Assembly (NCBI GenBank): GCA_017656265.1
Contig: JACDOD010000014.1
Span: 1 to 64,000 of the forward strand
DNA length: 64,000 bases
Direction: 5' to 3'
From: Bacillaceae bacterium
GTDB lineage: Bacteria; Bacillota; Bacilli; Bacillales; Alkalibacillaceae
Part shown: one piece after another, positions 36,639 through 45,003 of the stretch
How the letters are laid out: each line of letters opens with the position of its first letter
How positions within the stretch are numbered: position 1 is the stretch's first letter
The notes under the pieces: model-generated
Told to the model about the DNA's origin: nothing
Database searches by the model: none
The model's input: only the letters and a program-made list of their open reading frames with translations
Position numbers and translations under genes: made by a program

Positions 36639-37769
36639 ATGTCTTTTCAGGACTTGAAGCAGGAAGTCATTGAGTACAGCAGAGAAATCGGAATTGATAA
36701 GATCGGTTTTGCTTCAGCGGATGTGTTTAAAACTTTGAAAGAACGCTTGCGCAGCCAGCAGTCCCATGGCTATCAGTCCGGCTTTGAGAAAGGCTCCCTT
36801 GAGGAACGGACCAATCCGCAGGTACTCCTGCCTGAAGCAAAATCCATCATCTCTATTGCTCTGGCCTATCCCTCCAAAATGAAAGATGCTCCCCGCGGCA
36901 CCAAAAAAGAGCGCCGCGGTATATTCTGCCGGGCATCCTGGGGTAACGATTATCACTACATTTTACGTGAACACCTGGAGAAACTGGCTGACTTTTTAAA
37001 ACAGCGCTATCCTGATGTCAAAATCAAATCAATGGTTGATACAGGTGAATTGGCTGACCGGGCTGTTGCAGAACGGGCCGGCATCGGATTTTCTGGAAAA
37101 AATTGCTCCATCATTACACCTGAATTTGGTTCATATGTTTATTTAGGCGAAATGATCACCAATATCCCCTTTCCGCCCGATCAGCCAGTAGAAGACAGCT
37201 GCGGAGATTGCAATATATGTGTGGATGCCTGTCCAACTGGAGCCCTTGTTCAGGGTGGACAATTAAACGCTCAGCGCTGTATCGCCTTTTTAACCCAGAC
37301 AAAGGGTTTTCTGCCAGACGAATTCAGAAATAAAATTGGAAATCGTTTATACGGGTGTGATACCTGCCAGCAGGTATGTCCGAAAAATAAAGGAAAAGAC
37401 TTTCATTTTCATCCGGAGATGGAACCTGACCCCGAAAATGCTAAACCTTTATTAAAGCCTTTACTCAAAATCTCTAACAGGGAGTTTAAACAGCGATTTG
37501 GTGCCATGTCCGGTTCCTGGCGGGGAAAAAAGCCTATTCAGCGGAATGCCATCCTTGCACTTGCCCATTATAAGGATAAAACGGCGGTAGATGATCTGAT
37601 CGATTTAATGAACGAAGATCCAAGACCGGTGATTCGAGGGACAGCTGCATGGGCACTGGGCAAAATTGGCGGGGAAAAAGCAAAGGAATCCATCGTGCTG
37701 GCTATGAAAAAAGAATCAGATCCGGATGTTCTGCACGAGATGGAGAAAGGGCTTCAGTTCTTTTCGTAA
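36639..37769 (+). CDS. queG: Epoxyqueuosine reductase QueG
   Basis: Last enzyme of queuosine synthesis in tRNA, reducing epoxyqueuosine with cobalamin and two 4Fe-4S clusters. The 376-residue product has the catalytic Asp134 in MVDTGEL, Cys188/191/194/198 in SCGDCNICVDACP, further cysteines at 214 and 240/243/247, and C-terminal HEAT-like repeats (about 300-376) that grip tRNA. RBS GAAGGAGGG precedes the ATG. It is probably a separate unit from ogt, which has its own promoter. Confidence 0.95.
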   Translation: MSFQDLKQEVIEYSREIGIDKIGFASADVFKTLKERLRSQQSHGYQSGFEKGSLEERTNPQVLLPEAKSIISIALAYPSKMKDAPRGTKKERRGIFCRASWGNDYHYILREHLEKLADFLKQRYPDVKIKSMVDTGELADRAVAERAGIGFSGKNCSIITPEFGSYVYLGEMITNIPFPPDQPVEDSCGDCNICVDACPTGALVQGGQLNAQRCIAFLTQTKGFLPDEFRNKIGNRLYGCDTCQQVCPKNKGKDFHFHPEMEPDPENAKPLLKPLLKISNREFKQRFGAMSGSWRGKKPIQRNAILALAHYKDKTAVDDLIDLMNEDPRPVIRGTAAWALGKIGGEKAKESIVLAMKKESDPDVLHEMEKGLQFFS

Positions 37770-37838
37770 ATTCATGAATACCCTTTTCAAGTCTGTAAAA
37801 CTTATTTAAAATGTTGAACATATCCTGAATGTATATGA

Positions 37839-37892
37839 AACCTGGCATGTCACAGAAATGATCTTTTAAACTGCCAGGTTGTCCTGTATAAT
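37839..37892 (+). promoter_or_regulatory. Promoter and 9-bp inverted repeat upstream of ogt
   Basis: TTTAAA (37865-37870) and TATAAT (37887-37892) are 16 bases apart. AACCTGGCA (37839-37847) and TGCCAGGTT (37872-37880) form a perfect inverted repeat whose right arm lies between -35 and -10. It may be an operator; without a T tract after it, it is not a terminator. Confidence 0.55.
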
Positions 37893-37924
37893 TGGGGAAA
37901 TTTAAATAAAAGAAGGGGATTGTT

Positions 37925-38449
37925 ATGGCTACACAATCTTTATTATATGTAGATGAAATGGAGAGCCCCATTGGTCCGTTAACGATTGTATCCAGCAACA
38001 AAGGGGTTTGCCAGATCAATTTTGGCTCAAAAAAAGACGTCCATTCCATCCTTGAGCAATGGGCTAAAAAGTATTTTCTGGCATGTGAGTTGGATGAACA
38101 CCCTGAAATGCTGGCACCTGTCAAAATCGAATTGGAAGAATACTTTTCCGGTATCCGAACCCATTTCACGTTTCCCATGGACTTTCAGGGCACCACTTTT
38201 CAGAAACAGGTGTGGAAAGCGCTGCTGCAAATTCCATATGGTGAAACCCGTTCCTATAAAGATATTGCTAAGACGATCAAATCTCCTAAAGCGGTTCGTG
38301 CTGTTGGAGGTGCGATCAATCGAAACCCTATAGCCATAGCTGTTCCGTGTCACCGGGTAATCGGAAGTAATGGTGCACTTGTGGGATATAACGGCGGTTT
38401 AGACAAAAAGAGGTTCCTACTTAAGCACGAAAATATAACCATCGAATAA
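37925..38449 (+). CDS. ogt: Methylated-DNA-[protein]-cysteine S-methyltransferase
   Basis: Suicide DNA-repair enzyme that removes alkyl groups from O6 of guanine. The 174-residue product carries the acceptor Cys142 in AVPCHRVIGSNGALVGYNGG and the DNA-reading helix FQKQVWKALLQIPYGETRSY. RBS AAGAAGGGGATTG precedes the ATG. No Ada-type activator is adjacent. Confidence 0.93.
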   Translation: MATQSLLYVDEMESPIGPLTIVSSNKGVCQINFGSKKDVHSILEQWAKKYFLACELDEHPEMLAPVKIELEEYFSGIRTHFTFPMDFQGTTFQKQVWKALLQIPYGETRSYKDIAKTIKSPKAVRAVGGAINRNPIAIAVPCHRVIGSNGALVGYNGGLDKKRFLLKHENITIE

Positions 38450-38492
38450 AATCTATTCCTTCATGCCCTCCACCCTTTGCACATAAATATAT

Positions 38493-38597
38493 AGAAAAGT
38501 GAACGTGCCCGCTTAGCCCCGAAAACTGCTGAAGAACCACCGAAGAAGCCTCCTGAGAGGCAGGGAGTCAAAGCAGATCGAGGAGCCGGGCGCATAC
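38493..38597. repeat. Dispersed repeat (family 2)
   Basis: CCGCTTAGCCCCGAAAAC and ACCACCGAAGAAGCCTCCTG align with the block at 11546-11655 in the same orientation; the central part is shorter. It runs up to the leader of the amidase gene. Confidence 0.7.
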
Positions 38598-38620
38598 CTC
38601 CATTAAAAGGGGATTGGGCT

Positions 38621-39481
38621 ATGAGAGAGTTATTCATGAAAACCTGGAAGGCCATTTTCTTTGATTCGTCCAGGGAAATGGACTGGTGGAACAGAAAACT
38701 TGAGTTAATGAACCAGCGTCATGCTCAAATACTGGAAATCAGCGGTTATGGCAAAGTTTATCGGCTGCTGAATCTGTCCCGTTCACGCCGACATGTTGAA
38801 TACATGATCCATTTATCATATTTCATCAGACAGGGATCCCATTATTATATAGAGGAAGAAATTTTACCCTTTAAAGCTATACTTCATGGCAGCGATCGGA
38901 TTGAACACAGCTTGCTCCTCCCTCCTGCACCAGCAGAATCACAATCTTTATTCTCACCTGAAACTACAGCCCAGTTAAATAATTCCCATACCCGAAGCTT
39001 TGAATATAACCGAAGAAAAGCCGTGCAATATGCCGAACGATGGTGGAATGACTATAATCCTGCTTTCCCTAAATTTGAGGTTGACTGCACAAATTTCGTC
39101 TCTCAGTGTTTATACGCTGGAAATGCCCCGATGCGGGGTTACCCTGACCGATCAAGGGGATGGTGGTGCAAAAACAACAACTGGAGCTACAGCTGGTCAG
39201 TAGCTCATGCATTAAGATGGTATTTAAGCAGTTCTGATCAGGGATTAACGGCAAAAGAGGTTACAAGTGCGAACAAACTGTCTCTCGGCGATGTCATCTG
39301 CTATGATTTTGAAGGGGATGGAAAATGGAATCATAATACGATCGTGACGGCAAAGGATGCTCAAGGTGAACCGCTCGTTAATGCCCATACCACAAACAGC
39401 CGTCATCGTTACTGGAGTTATGAAGACTCATATGCCTGGACGCCAAAATGTCAATATAAATTTTTCAAAATTGGGAAATAA
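38621..39481 (+). CDS. Amidase-domain protein (Amidase_6 type)
   Basis: Protein of 286 residues from an ATG behind AAAAGGGGATTGG; a second ATG five codons on is possible. No signal peptide is visible. Residues about 128-285 form the putative amidase domain: EYNRRKAVQYAERWWNDYNP, the candidate nucleophile Cys156 in VDCTNFVSQCLYAG, and a candidate His in WNHNTIVTA near 237. The fold is papain/NlpC-like and the substrate unknown. The 5' third has no recognised domain. Confidence 0.8.
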   Translation: MRELFMKTWKAIFFDSSREMDWWNRKLELMNQRHAQILEISGYGKVYRLLNLSRSRRHVEYMIHLSYFIRQGSHYYIEEEILPFKAILHGSDRIEHSLLLPPAPAESQSLFSPETTAQLNNSHTRSFEYNRRKAVQYAERWWNDYNPAFPKFEVDCTNFVSQCLYAGNAPMRGYPDRSRGWWCKNNNWSYSWSVAHALRWYLSSSDQGLTAKEVTSANKLSLGDVICYDFEGDGKWNHNTIVTAKDAQGEPLVNAHTTNSRHRYWSYEDSYAWTPKCQYKFFKIGK

Positions 39482-39492
39482 GATGGTATAAT
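39464..39492 (+). promoter_or_regulatory. Sigma-A promoter of trmL
   Basis: TTCAAA and TATAAT are spaced by exactly 17 bases; the -35 lies within the end of the amidase gene. The start codon follows 32 bases later. Confidence 0.65.
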
Positions 39493-39524
39493 GTTTGAGG
39501 TTATACTCAACTAAAGAGGTGAAC

Positions 39525-40001
39525 ATGATGGGCCTTCACGTAGTATTATATCAGCCAGAAATCCCGGCCAATACCGGCAATATCGCCAGAACCTGCCTGG
39601 CTACTAGAACAACCCTTCACCTCATCCGGCCCCTCGGGTTTTCAACGGATGACAAAATGTTACGGCGAGCAGGACTTGATTACTGGCATGATGTAGATAT
39701 CCGATATTATGACTCCATCAAGGAACTGTATCAGACCTATCCGGAAGGGCAGTTTTATTATATTGAAAACTTTGGGGAAAAGTATTATACCGATTATGAT
39801 TTTAGTGACCCGGAACAGGAATGGTTTTTCATATTTGGAAGAGAAACGAATGGAATTCCGCGGGAGCTGATCAAAGGAAATGAAGACAAATGCCTCCGCA
39901 TACACATGACCGATAAAGTTCGGTCCCTGAACCTGTCCAACACGGCAGCAATTATCATTTATGAAGTCCTGCGGCAGCAAGGTTTTCCGGGAGTAGGCTA
40001 A
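39525..40001 (+). CDS. trmL: tRNA (cytidine/uridine(34)-2'-O)-methyltransferase TrmL
   Basis: SPOUT methyltransferase of 158 residues modifying the wobble base of tRNA-Leu. The ATG at 39525 follows AGAGGTGAAC; the next codon is also ATG. Family signatures are VVLYQPEIPANTGNIARTC at the N-terminus, FGRETNGIP near 105 and the trefoil-knot SAM loop VRSLNLSNTAAIIIYEVLRQ at the C-terminus. Confidence 0.93.
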   Translation: MMGLHVVLYQPEIPANTGNIARTCLATRTTLHLIRPLGFSTDDKMLRRAGLDYWHDVDIRYYDSIKELYQTYPEGQFYYIENFGEKYYTDYDFSDPEQEWFFIFGRETNGIPRELIKGNEDKCLRIHMTDKVRSLNLSNTAAIIIYEVLRQQGFPGVG

Positions 40002-40049
40002 AGATGGACAATCATTCCTTCAGCTCATGAACTGTAAAACTTTTAAAAA

Positions 40050-40079
40050 AACGCCAGCATGGTCATCCATGCTGGCGTT
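40050..40079 (+). terminator. Terminator after trmL
   Basis: AACGCCAGCATGG and CCATGCTGGCGTT pair perfectly over 13 bp with a four-base loop. The downstream T tract is interrupted (CTCATTT). Confidence 0.75.
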
Positions 40080-40144
40080 CTCATTTAGTGTGCATGAGTC
40101 TCGAACATATATCGTCAGGAATAATCCTGCTCTAAAATCTGATT

Positions 40145-40243
40145 TTAACCTTTTTTAGGTTCACCTGGCTTGGAATCATATCCTGCTGTGAAAATAGCTG
40201 TTAAGAATGCCACACATACCATTAAAATAAGAAATAGTTTCAT
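40145..40243 (-). CDS. Small single-span membrane protein, 32 residues
   Basis: An ATG at 40243 stands behind a perfect AAAAGGAGGAAC. The product MKLFLILMVCVAFLTAIFTA is followed by GYDSKPGEPKKG, one membrane segment with a short charged tail. A TTCACA-16-TATAAT promoter lies just upstream. I do not recognise it. The strong RBS and promoter make it likely real in spite of its size. Confidence 0.6.
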   Translation of the reverse strand: MKLFLILMVCVAFLTAIFTAGYDSKPGEPKKG

Positions 40244-40298
40244 GTGCCGTTCCTCCTTTTATGCATACTTTTCGCATATGTAACGTCCACTATTCTTC

Positions 40299-40326
40299 AT
40301 TATAGCAAAAATCTTCATGGTGTGAA
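40299..40326 (-). promoter_or_regulatory. Putative sigma-A promoter of the 32-residue protein gene
   Basis: On the minus strand TTCACA (plus 40321-40326) and TATAAT (plus 40299-40304) are 16 bases apart, about 50 bases before the start codon. Confidence 0.6.
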
Positions 40327-40439
40327 TAATATTTTTTAATGTTCAATCCTTATTCATTTTTCAGATATACGCAAGCGCCTGTTTAGTCCCAAAAGACATT
40401 GAAGACGATACCAGGCTGTTGTGTATGGCAGAAAAATAA

Positions 40440-40482
40440 AAAACGCAACGCTTCGTGAATAAAGTCAACGAAACACTGCGTT
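40440..40482 (-). terminator. Terminator after tRNA-Gly
   Basis: On the minus strand AACGCAGTGTTTCGT pairs with ACGAAGCGTTGCGTT (small mismatches) and runs into a T-rich tract. The gap before it (40327-40439) holds only a short fragment like repeat family 2 near 40375-40410. Confidence 0.75.
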
Positions 40483-40488
40483 AGATAA

Positions 40489-40559
40489 AGCGGGTGATGG
40501 GAATCGAACCCACGACATCAGCTTGGAAGGCTGAGGTTTTACCACTAAACTACACCCGC
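40489..40559 (-). tRNA. tRNA-Gly (anticodon TCC)
   Basis: The minus strand folds into a full cloverleaf: acceptor GCGGGTG/CACCCGC, D-arm with TAGTTTAGTGGTAAAA, anticodon loop CTTCCAA (TCC at plus 40525-40527), T-arm GTGGGTTCGATTCCCAT. The discriminator is T and the CCA end is not encoded. It stands alone with its own terminator. Confidence 0.97.
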
Positions 40560-40686
40560 ATGTCCCTAAAAACATTTTTTATTATAACAACGAATGAATA
40601 ACTGTTCAATACAAAATTTACACTTTTTTAATTTTGCATAAAAATCCCTTTCATGCGGCATCCTTATCCTATAGGGGGGATGACCA

Positions 40687-40842
40687 TTGGCTCAAGATGT
40701 CCTTTGTGAAGTGAAAAATTGTGTTCACTGGGATCATGGTAACAAATGCACAGCCGATGCTATCTATATTATCAGTCACAATGGAACCAATGCATCTGAA
40801 CAAAAGGAAACAGACTGTAAGACATTTGAACCTGAACATTAA
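40687..40842 (+). CDS. DUF1540 cysteine-rich small protein
   Basis: Protein of 51 residues from TTG 40687 behind GGGGGGATGACCA. The sequence MAQDVLCEVKNCVHWDHGNK, then CTADAIYI, then TDCKTFEP shows the four-cysteine pattern of DUF1540, probably a metal site. Function unknown; such proteins are common in spore formers. It has its own terminator. Confidence 0.85.
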   Translation: MAQDVLCEVKNCVHWDHGNKCTADAIYIISHNGTNASEQKETDCKTFEPEH

Positions 40843-40845
40843 AGA

Positions 40846-40874
40846 AACGCCTGAGCATTTGCTCAGGCGTTTTT
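40846..40874 (+). terminator. Rho-independent terminator after the DUF1540 gene
   Basis: AACGCCTGAGC pairs with GCTCAGGCGTT around ATTT and runs into five T. Confidence 0.9.
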
Positions 40875-40902
40875 CTATTTTTGACCTGATTAAAAAAATC
40901 AC

Positions 40903-40945
40903 TTGACTTTTTTTGTTCGGAGCTATATATTTTGCATTAGGCAAA
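40903..40945 (+). promoter_or_regulatory. mnt promoter overlapped by an MntR-like box
   Basis: TTGACT (40903-40908) and TATATT (40926-40931) are 17 bases apart. The palindrome TTTGCATTAGGCAAA at 40931-40945 begins on the last base of the -10 and covers the start point. It resembles the DtxR/MntR-family operators upstream of Bacillus manganese transporters. Bound MntR would block initiation when manganese is plentiful. Confidence 0.7.
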
Positions 40946-41035
40946 CTTTTATAACTTCATCTAATTTTTTTATATTGATTCACATCCGTTGCATAATTGC
41001 ATACATTTTTAAATATCCATATTTTTTTAACAAAA

Positions 41036-41053
41036 AGTTGGCTTAAGTAAACT
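41036..41053. promoter_or_regulatory. Second MntR-like box in the mnt leader
   Basis: AGTTGGCTTAAGTAAACT is an imperfect palindrome centred on CTTAAG, related to the first box, and lies 29 bases before the mntA start codon. Confidence 0.5.
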
Positions 41054-41081
41054 TTTTTAACTTCCAGAAAGGAGAATACAG

Positions 41082-42026
41082 ATGAAAAAGACCTTTATGT
41101 ATTTGGGCGTATCCCTGGCTCTCATTTTAGCTGGATGCGGAGCAAAGGAAGCTTCATCCGATCAGCAAGGTCAGAATAACAATTCCAGTTCAACAATTGA
41201 AGCTGTGGCCACCATAGCTCAAATAGGAGATATTGTGAAAAATGTTGGAGGAAAACATGTCACTGTCAAGAGTTTGATGGGTCCAGGAACTGATCCCCAT
41301 TTATACAGAGCGGTACACAGTGATATCCAGGATATGAGTGAAGCCGATATTATCTTTTACAACGGGCATCACCTGGAAGGAAACATGATTGAAATTTTTG
41401 AACAGATGCGAGAACAAAAACCGACCATTCCAGTAGCAGAGGCCATTCCTGAATCCAAACTTCTTGCCGATCCAGCAAATCCAGAGATTTATGACCCGCA
41501 TGTCTGGTTTGATATTGAACTATGGAAATATGCCGTAAAAGCTGTTCGTGATGAATTAATTGCCATTGACCCCGAACATGAAGAAGACTATACCCAAAAC
41601 ACAGCAACGTATCTTCAAAAGCTGGATGAATTGAATGCATATGCAAAACAGAGAGTTTCTGAAATACCAGAAAAAAGCCGTGTACTTGTAACTGCTCATG
41701 ATGCCTTCAGTTATTTTGGGAATTCTTTTGGATTTGAAGTCATGGGACTGCAAGGATTGAGTACAGAGGCTGAATTTGGCTTAAAAGATGTTCAGCGTTT
41801 AATTGACACCCTTGTGGAACGGAATATTAAGGCTGTTTTCATTGAAAGCAGCATTTCGGAACGGTCGATTAATGCTGTTGTAGAAGGAGCAAAGAAAAAG
41901 GGTCATGAAGTGTCCATTGGAGGAGAGCTGTATTCCGATGCAATGGGGCCTGAAGGAACGGAAGAAGGCACCTATATCGGAATGTTCAAACACAATATTG
42001 ACACCATTGTGGAGGCTTTAAAATAA
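41082..42026 (+). CDS. mntA: Manganese (metal) ABC transporter, substrate-binding lipoprotein
   Basis: Cluster A-I binding protein of 314 residues. Lipobox LAGC puts the lipid on Cys19. Metal-site candidates are His73 in GTDPHLYRA, the His residues of YNGHHLEGN and DPHVWFD, and acidic residues in the second lobe (FIESSISE). A long linking helix separates two lobes, as in ZnuA/MntA. The operon (one binding protein, one ATPase, two permeases) matches B. subtilis mntABCD; with the MntR-like boxes I favour manganese over zinc. Confidence 0.88.
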   Translation: MKKTFMYLGVSLALILAGCGAKEASSDQQGQNNNSSSTIEAVATIAQIGDIVKNVGGKHVTVKSLMGPGTDPHLYRAVHSDIQDMSEADIIFYNGHHLEGNMIEIFEQMREQKPTIPVAEAIPESKLLADPANPEIYDPHVWFDIELWKYAVKAVRDELIAIDPEHEEDYTQNTATYLQKLDELNAYAKQRVSEIPEKSRVLVTAHDAFSYFGNSFGFEVMGLQGLSTEAEFGLKDVQRLIDTLVERNIKAVFIESSISERSINAVVEGAKKKGHEVSIGGELYSDAMGPEGTEEGTYIGMFKHNIDTIVEALK

Positions 42027-42039
42027 GGAGGTTTACGTG

Positions 42040-42792
42040 ATGAATGCGTTATCTGTTCAAAATTTAACGGTCACCTATGATAAGACGCCCGTATTACAAA
42101 AGGTGGGCTTTGAAATTCCAAAAGGTTCTTTAACAGGAATTATCGGACCGAATGGGGCCGGTAAGTCCACGTTAATTAAAGCCATTTTACAATTGATTCC
42201 CCGCATTTCAGGAGATATCCAGGTTTATGGAAAACCTTATCATCGCCAGCGACGTTTAATCGGCTATGTTCCCCAGCGAAGCGAAGTGGACTGGGATTTT
42301 CCCACCAGCGCATTAGATGTGGTCCTGATGGGAAGATATGGACACATCGGCTTAATCAAACGGCCTGGAAAAAAAGAAATTCAGATAGCGAAGGAAGCAT
42401 TACGGAAGGTTGGCATGGAAGAATATCAGGACCGGCAAATCAGCCAGCTTTCAGGGGGGCAGCAGCAAAGGGTGTTTTTGGCCCGGGCTCTGGCCCAGGA
42501 TGCCCAGATTTATTTCATGGATGAACCTTTTGTAGGGGTGGACGCTGCAACGGAAAAAGCGATCATCCAGCTCATGCAGGAATGGAAGGAGGAAGGAAAA
42601 ACTGTACTGGTTGTTCACCACGACCTGCAAACCGTTGAGGACTATTTTGACCATGTCCTATTATTAAATAAGTCCCCTGTTGGATGCGGACCGACCCAGA
42701 AAGTATTTACCATGGAAAATTTAAAGCAGACCTATGGGGGATCCTTAAAATTTTTAGGCGAAAATTCCGTTGTCCTTCAGGAGCGTGTCTGA
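42040..42792 (+). CDS. mntB: Manganese ABC transporter, ATP-binding protein
   Basis: ATPase of 250 residues with Walker A GPNGAGKSTL, signature SQLSGGQQQR and Walker B IYFMDEPFVGVDA. I use ATG 42040 behind AGGAGGTTTACGTG; a GTG just before it is also in frame. It overlaps the leader of the next gene. Confidence 0.9.
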   Translation: MNALSVQNLTVTYDKTPVLQKVGFEIPKGSLTGIIGPNGAGKSTLIKAILQLIPRISGDIQVYGKPYHRQRRLIGYVPQRSEVDWDFPTSALDVVLMGRYGHIGLIKRPGKKEIQIAKEALRKVGMEEYQDRQISQLSGGQQQRVFLARALAQDAQIYFMDEPFVGVDAATEKAIIQLMQEWKEEGKTVLVVHHDLQTVEDYFDHVLLLNKSPVGCGPTQKVFTMENLKQTYGGSLKFLGENSVVLQERV

Positions 42793-42793
42793 C

Positions 42794-43660
42794 ATGTTTG
42801 ATCTGCTGTCCAATGCCAATACCCAGTGGGTCTTAATCGGTTCTATTATGCTGGGATTTGCAAGCGGGGTTATCGGAAGCTTTGTGTTATTGAAAAAACA
42901 GAGTCTAATAAGTGATGCGATGGCACATGCCACATTACCGGGAGTCGGGCTCATGTATATCATTTTTGAATACAAATCTATACCGCTGTTTTTAATTGGA
43001 GCAACCATTACAGCATTGCTGGCCACCTATTCCATTCAGCTGATTATCAAACACTCCCGAATAAAAACAGATGCAGCCATTGGCTCAGTATTATCCGTCT
43101 TCTTCGCTCTCGGAATTGTTTTTCTGACCTACATTTCAAAAAACACTTCCGGGAACCGCAGCGGCCTGGATGATTTTATTTTCGGCCAGGCAGCATCTCT
43201 TGTGGCCAGTGACGTCCGGATGATTACCATTGGGTCAGCTATCTTAATTATACTGTCAGCTTTATTTTTCAAAGAGTTTAAAATTACAATCTTTGATCCC
43301 CTTTATGCTATGGGTCTGGGACTTCCCGTACGATTTTTAAACCTGGTGCTCTTAGGACTGGTGGTAGGAATTGTTGTGATTGGCATTCAAATGGTTGGGG
43401 TAGTTCTGATTGCTGCCCTTCTCATTACCCCTCCCCTTTCAGCCCGATACTGGACAGATAAGCTTGGCCGCATGACGATTTTGTCCGGAGTTTTCGGTGC
43501 TGTATCAGGTGTAGCTGGAACGGTAATCAGCACAATTGGTGAAGGATTGCCTACCGGACCCATTATCGTGTTATGTGCGTCTATAATATTTCTATTTTCC
43601 CTCCTCTTTGGAAGTAAGAAGGGGTTTATCCCAAAGGTGGTGAGTACCCATGAGTTATGA
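42794..43660 (+). CDS. mntC: Manganese ABC transporter, permease 1
   Basis: ABC-3 family membrane protein of 288 residues, begun at ATG 42794 (MFDLLSNANTQW) behind CAGGAG. It is all hydrophobic, with about eight to nine spans; the conserved ALLITPPLSARYWTDKLGRM lies near 219-238. Its end overlaps the next permease by 11 bases. Confidence 0.9.
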   Translation: MFDLLSNANTQWVLIGSIMLGFASGVIGSFVLLKKQSLISDAMAHATLPGVGLMYIIFEYKSIPLFLIGATITALLATYSIQLIIKHSRIKTDAAIGSVLSVFFALGIVFLTYISKNTSGNRSGLDDFIFGQAASLVASDVRMITIGSAILIILSALFFKEFKITIFDPLYAMGLGLPVRFLNLVLLGLVVGIVVIGIQMVGVVLIAALLITPPLSARYWTDKLGRMTILSGVFGAVSGVAGTVISTIGEGLPTGPIIVLCASIIFLFSLLFGSKKGFIPKVVSTHEL

Positions 43661-44534
43661 TGCCTGGATCTTACTGACAGGAAGCCTGGTTGGATTAACG
43701 TGTGGAGTTACAGGGGCACTTCTGGTATTGCGGAAGATGTCCATGCTGGCAGATGCCATCAGTCATACCGTTTTATTAGGCATCGTAGGAGCTTTTTTTG
43801 TTACCCAATCCTTAAATGGCCTGCCGATGTTAATTGGGGCAGCTATAGTTGGAGTGTTAACCGCTTTCTTTGTACAGATGCTGGATTCCAGCGGCGTTCA
43901 GTCAGATGCAGCCATAGGAGTCGTGTTTACTTCGTTATTTGCTCTCGGTGTTGTTTTAATCTCCTTTGTTGGTGATTCGGTACACCTGGATGTTGAGCAT
44001 GCTCTCATGGGGGAAATCGCCTTTATTCCATGGGATACACTGACTGTTCAGGGAATGAACCTTGGTCCTAAAGCTGTATGGATGCTCGGGTTTGTCTTTT
44101 TGATCAACGTATTGTTTATCACCCTGTTTTATAAAGAAATTAAGCTGACCACTTTCGATCCGCAATTCGCAGCATTGCTTGGCATTCCGGTTATGTTTAT
44201 CCATTATTTGCTCATGGGTATGATTTCCCTGTCTACGGTAGCATCGTTTGATAGTGTGGGGGCAATTCTGGTGGTTGCCATGCTTATCGTTCCAGGAGCG
44301 ACCGCCTACCTTCTCACAGACCGGTTTCTGATTTTGCTCATTCTCAGCGGATTAATTGGAATCTTGTCAGCTGTAACCGGTTTTGCATTTGCCGTTTTAT
44401 TCAATGTTTCCATCGCTGGATCCATGGCATGTGCAACAGGGCTGTACTTCATCCTTGCTTTTATCTTTAGTCCAAAACACGGGATTTTGATGAAACAAAT
44501 TCGAAAATATCGCCTTTCTTCTGAGCAGTCTTAA
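43650..44534 (+). CDS. mntD: Manganese ABC transporter, permease 2
   Basis: ABC-3 family membrane protein of 294 residues behind GGTGGTGAG. It shares with mntC the early LLRKMSMLADAISHTVL-type segment and VAMLIVPGATAYLLTDR near 210-226. The two permeases would form a heterodimer, as in MntCD. It ends the operon; a family 1 repeat with terminator-like hairpin follows. Confidence 0.9.
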   Translation: MSYDAWILLTGSLVGLTCGVTGALLVLRKMSMLADAISHTVLLGIVGAFFVTQSLNGLPMLIGAAIVGVLTAFFVQMLDSSGVQSDAAIGVVFTSLFALGVVLISFVGDSVHLDVEHALMGEIAFIPWDTLTVQGMNLGPKAVWMLGFVFLINVLFITLFYKEIKLTTFDPQFAALLGIPVMFIHYLLMGMISLSTVASFDSVGAILVVAMLIVPGATAYLLTDRFLILLILSGLIGILSAVTGFAFAVLFNVSIAGSMACATGLYFILAFIFSPKHGILMKQIRKYRLSSEQS

Positions 44535-44543
44535 CCCTTGAAA

Positions 44544-44812
44544 GGGGCTAGGATAAAACTGCATAAGGTAATAAAACATCCGAACTATATCCAATCGTCA
44601 CATGAATAGGTTCGGATGTTTTTTTACTTCGTCCAAATGCTTCCCTTTCTGCAGTCACGGCCTATGGCTTACTTAACACCCCATCCTTCTGTCTTTAGGG
44701 ATTTTCAGCTTGTGCAGTTCCCGCGACGCACAGGACGTGCTGGTGTCAACCTTGAATACAGGACGTGGCCGGTTTTAGTCAGGAGTTTTCATATGTTGAT
44801 TGCGTTACATAT
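44544..44812. repeat. Dispersed intergenic repeat (family 1), degenerate copy
   Basis: GGGGCTAGGATAAAA opens it; the hairpin CATCCGAACTATATCC...GGTTCGGATG (44578-44619) is followed by a T tract and can terminate mnt transcription. GCACAGGACGTGC is intact, while the second AGGAC hairpin has lost one arm. The remaining 44813-45003 holds no gene. Confidence 0.75.
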
Positions 44813-45003
44813 TTCTTTAGTCCTTTAGTTTTTTCCACGGCAAATTACTGTTTTGATTCCTTCCTCTCTCTTTTTTTCTGTATCACAAATGTAAACAGAA
44901 TTACCTTTACAGCTTCGGGCGGAGGAAATTTCGGTCTGCAACCTCTACTCTCCTCGTTTCTTCTCATCTATACTAAGGGTATATAGAAATGGGAGGTAAA
45001 CCA

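Noticed and set aside
40372-40410. Fourth full copy of repeat family 2
   Set aside because: Only AGCGCCTGTTTAGTCCCAAAA matches; too short to call.
41082-44534. Zinc transporter (znu/adc)
   Set aside because: Two permeases and MntR-like boxes favour manganese; zinc cannot be excluded by sequence alone.
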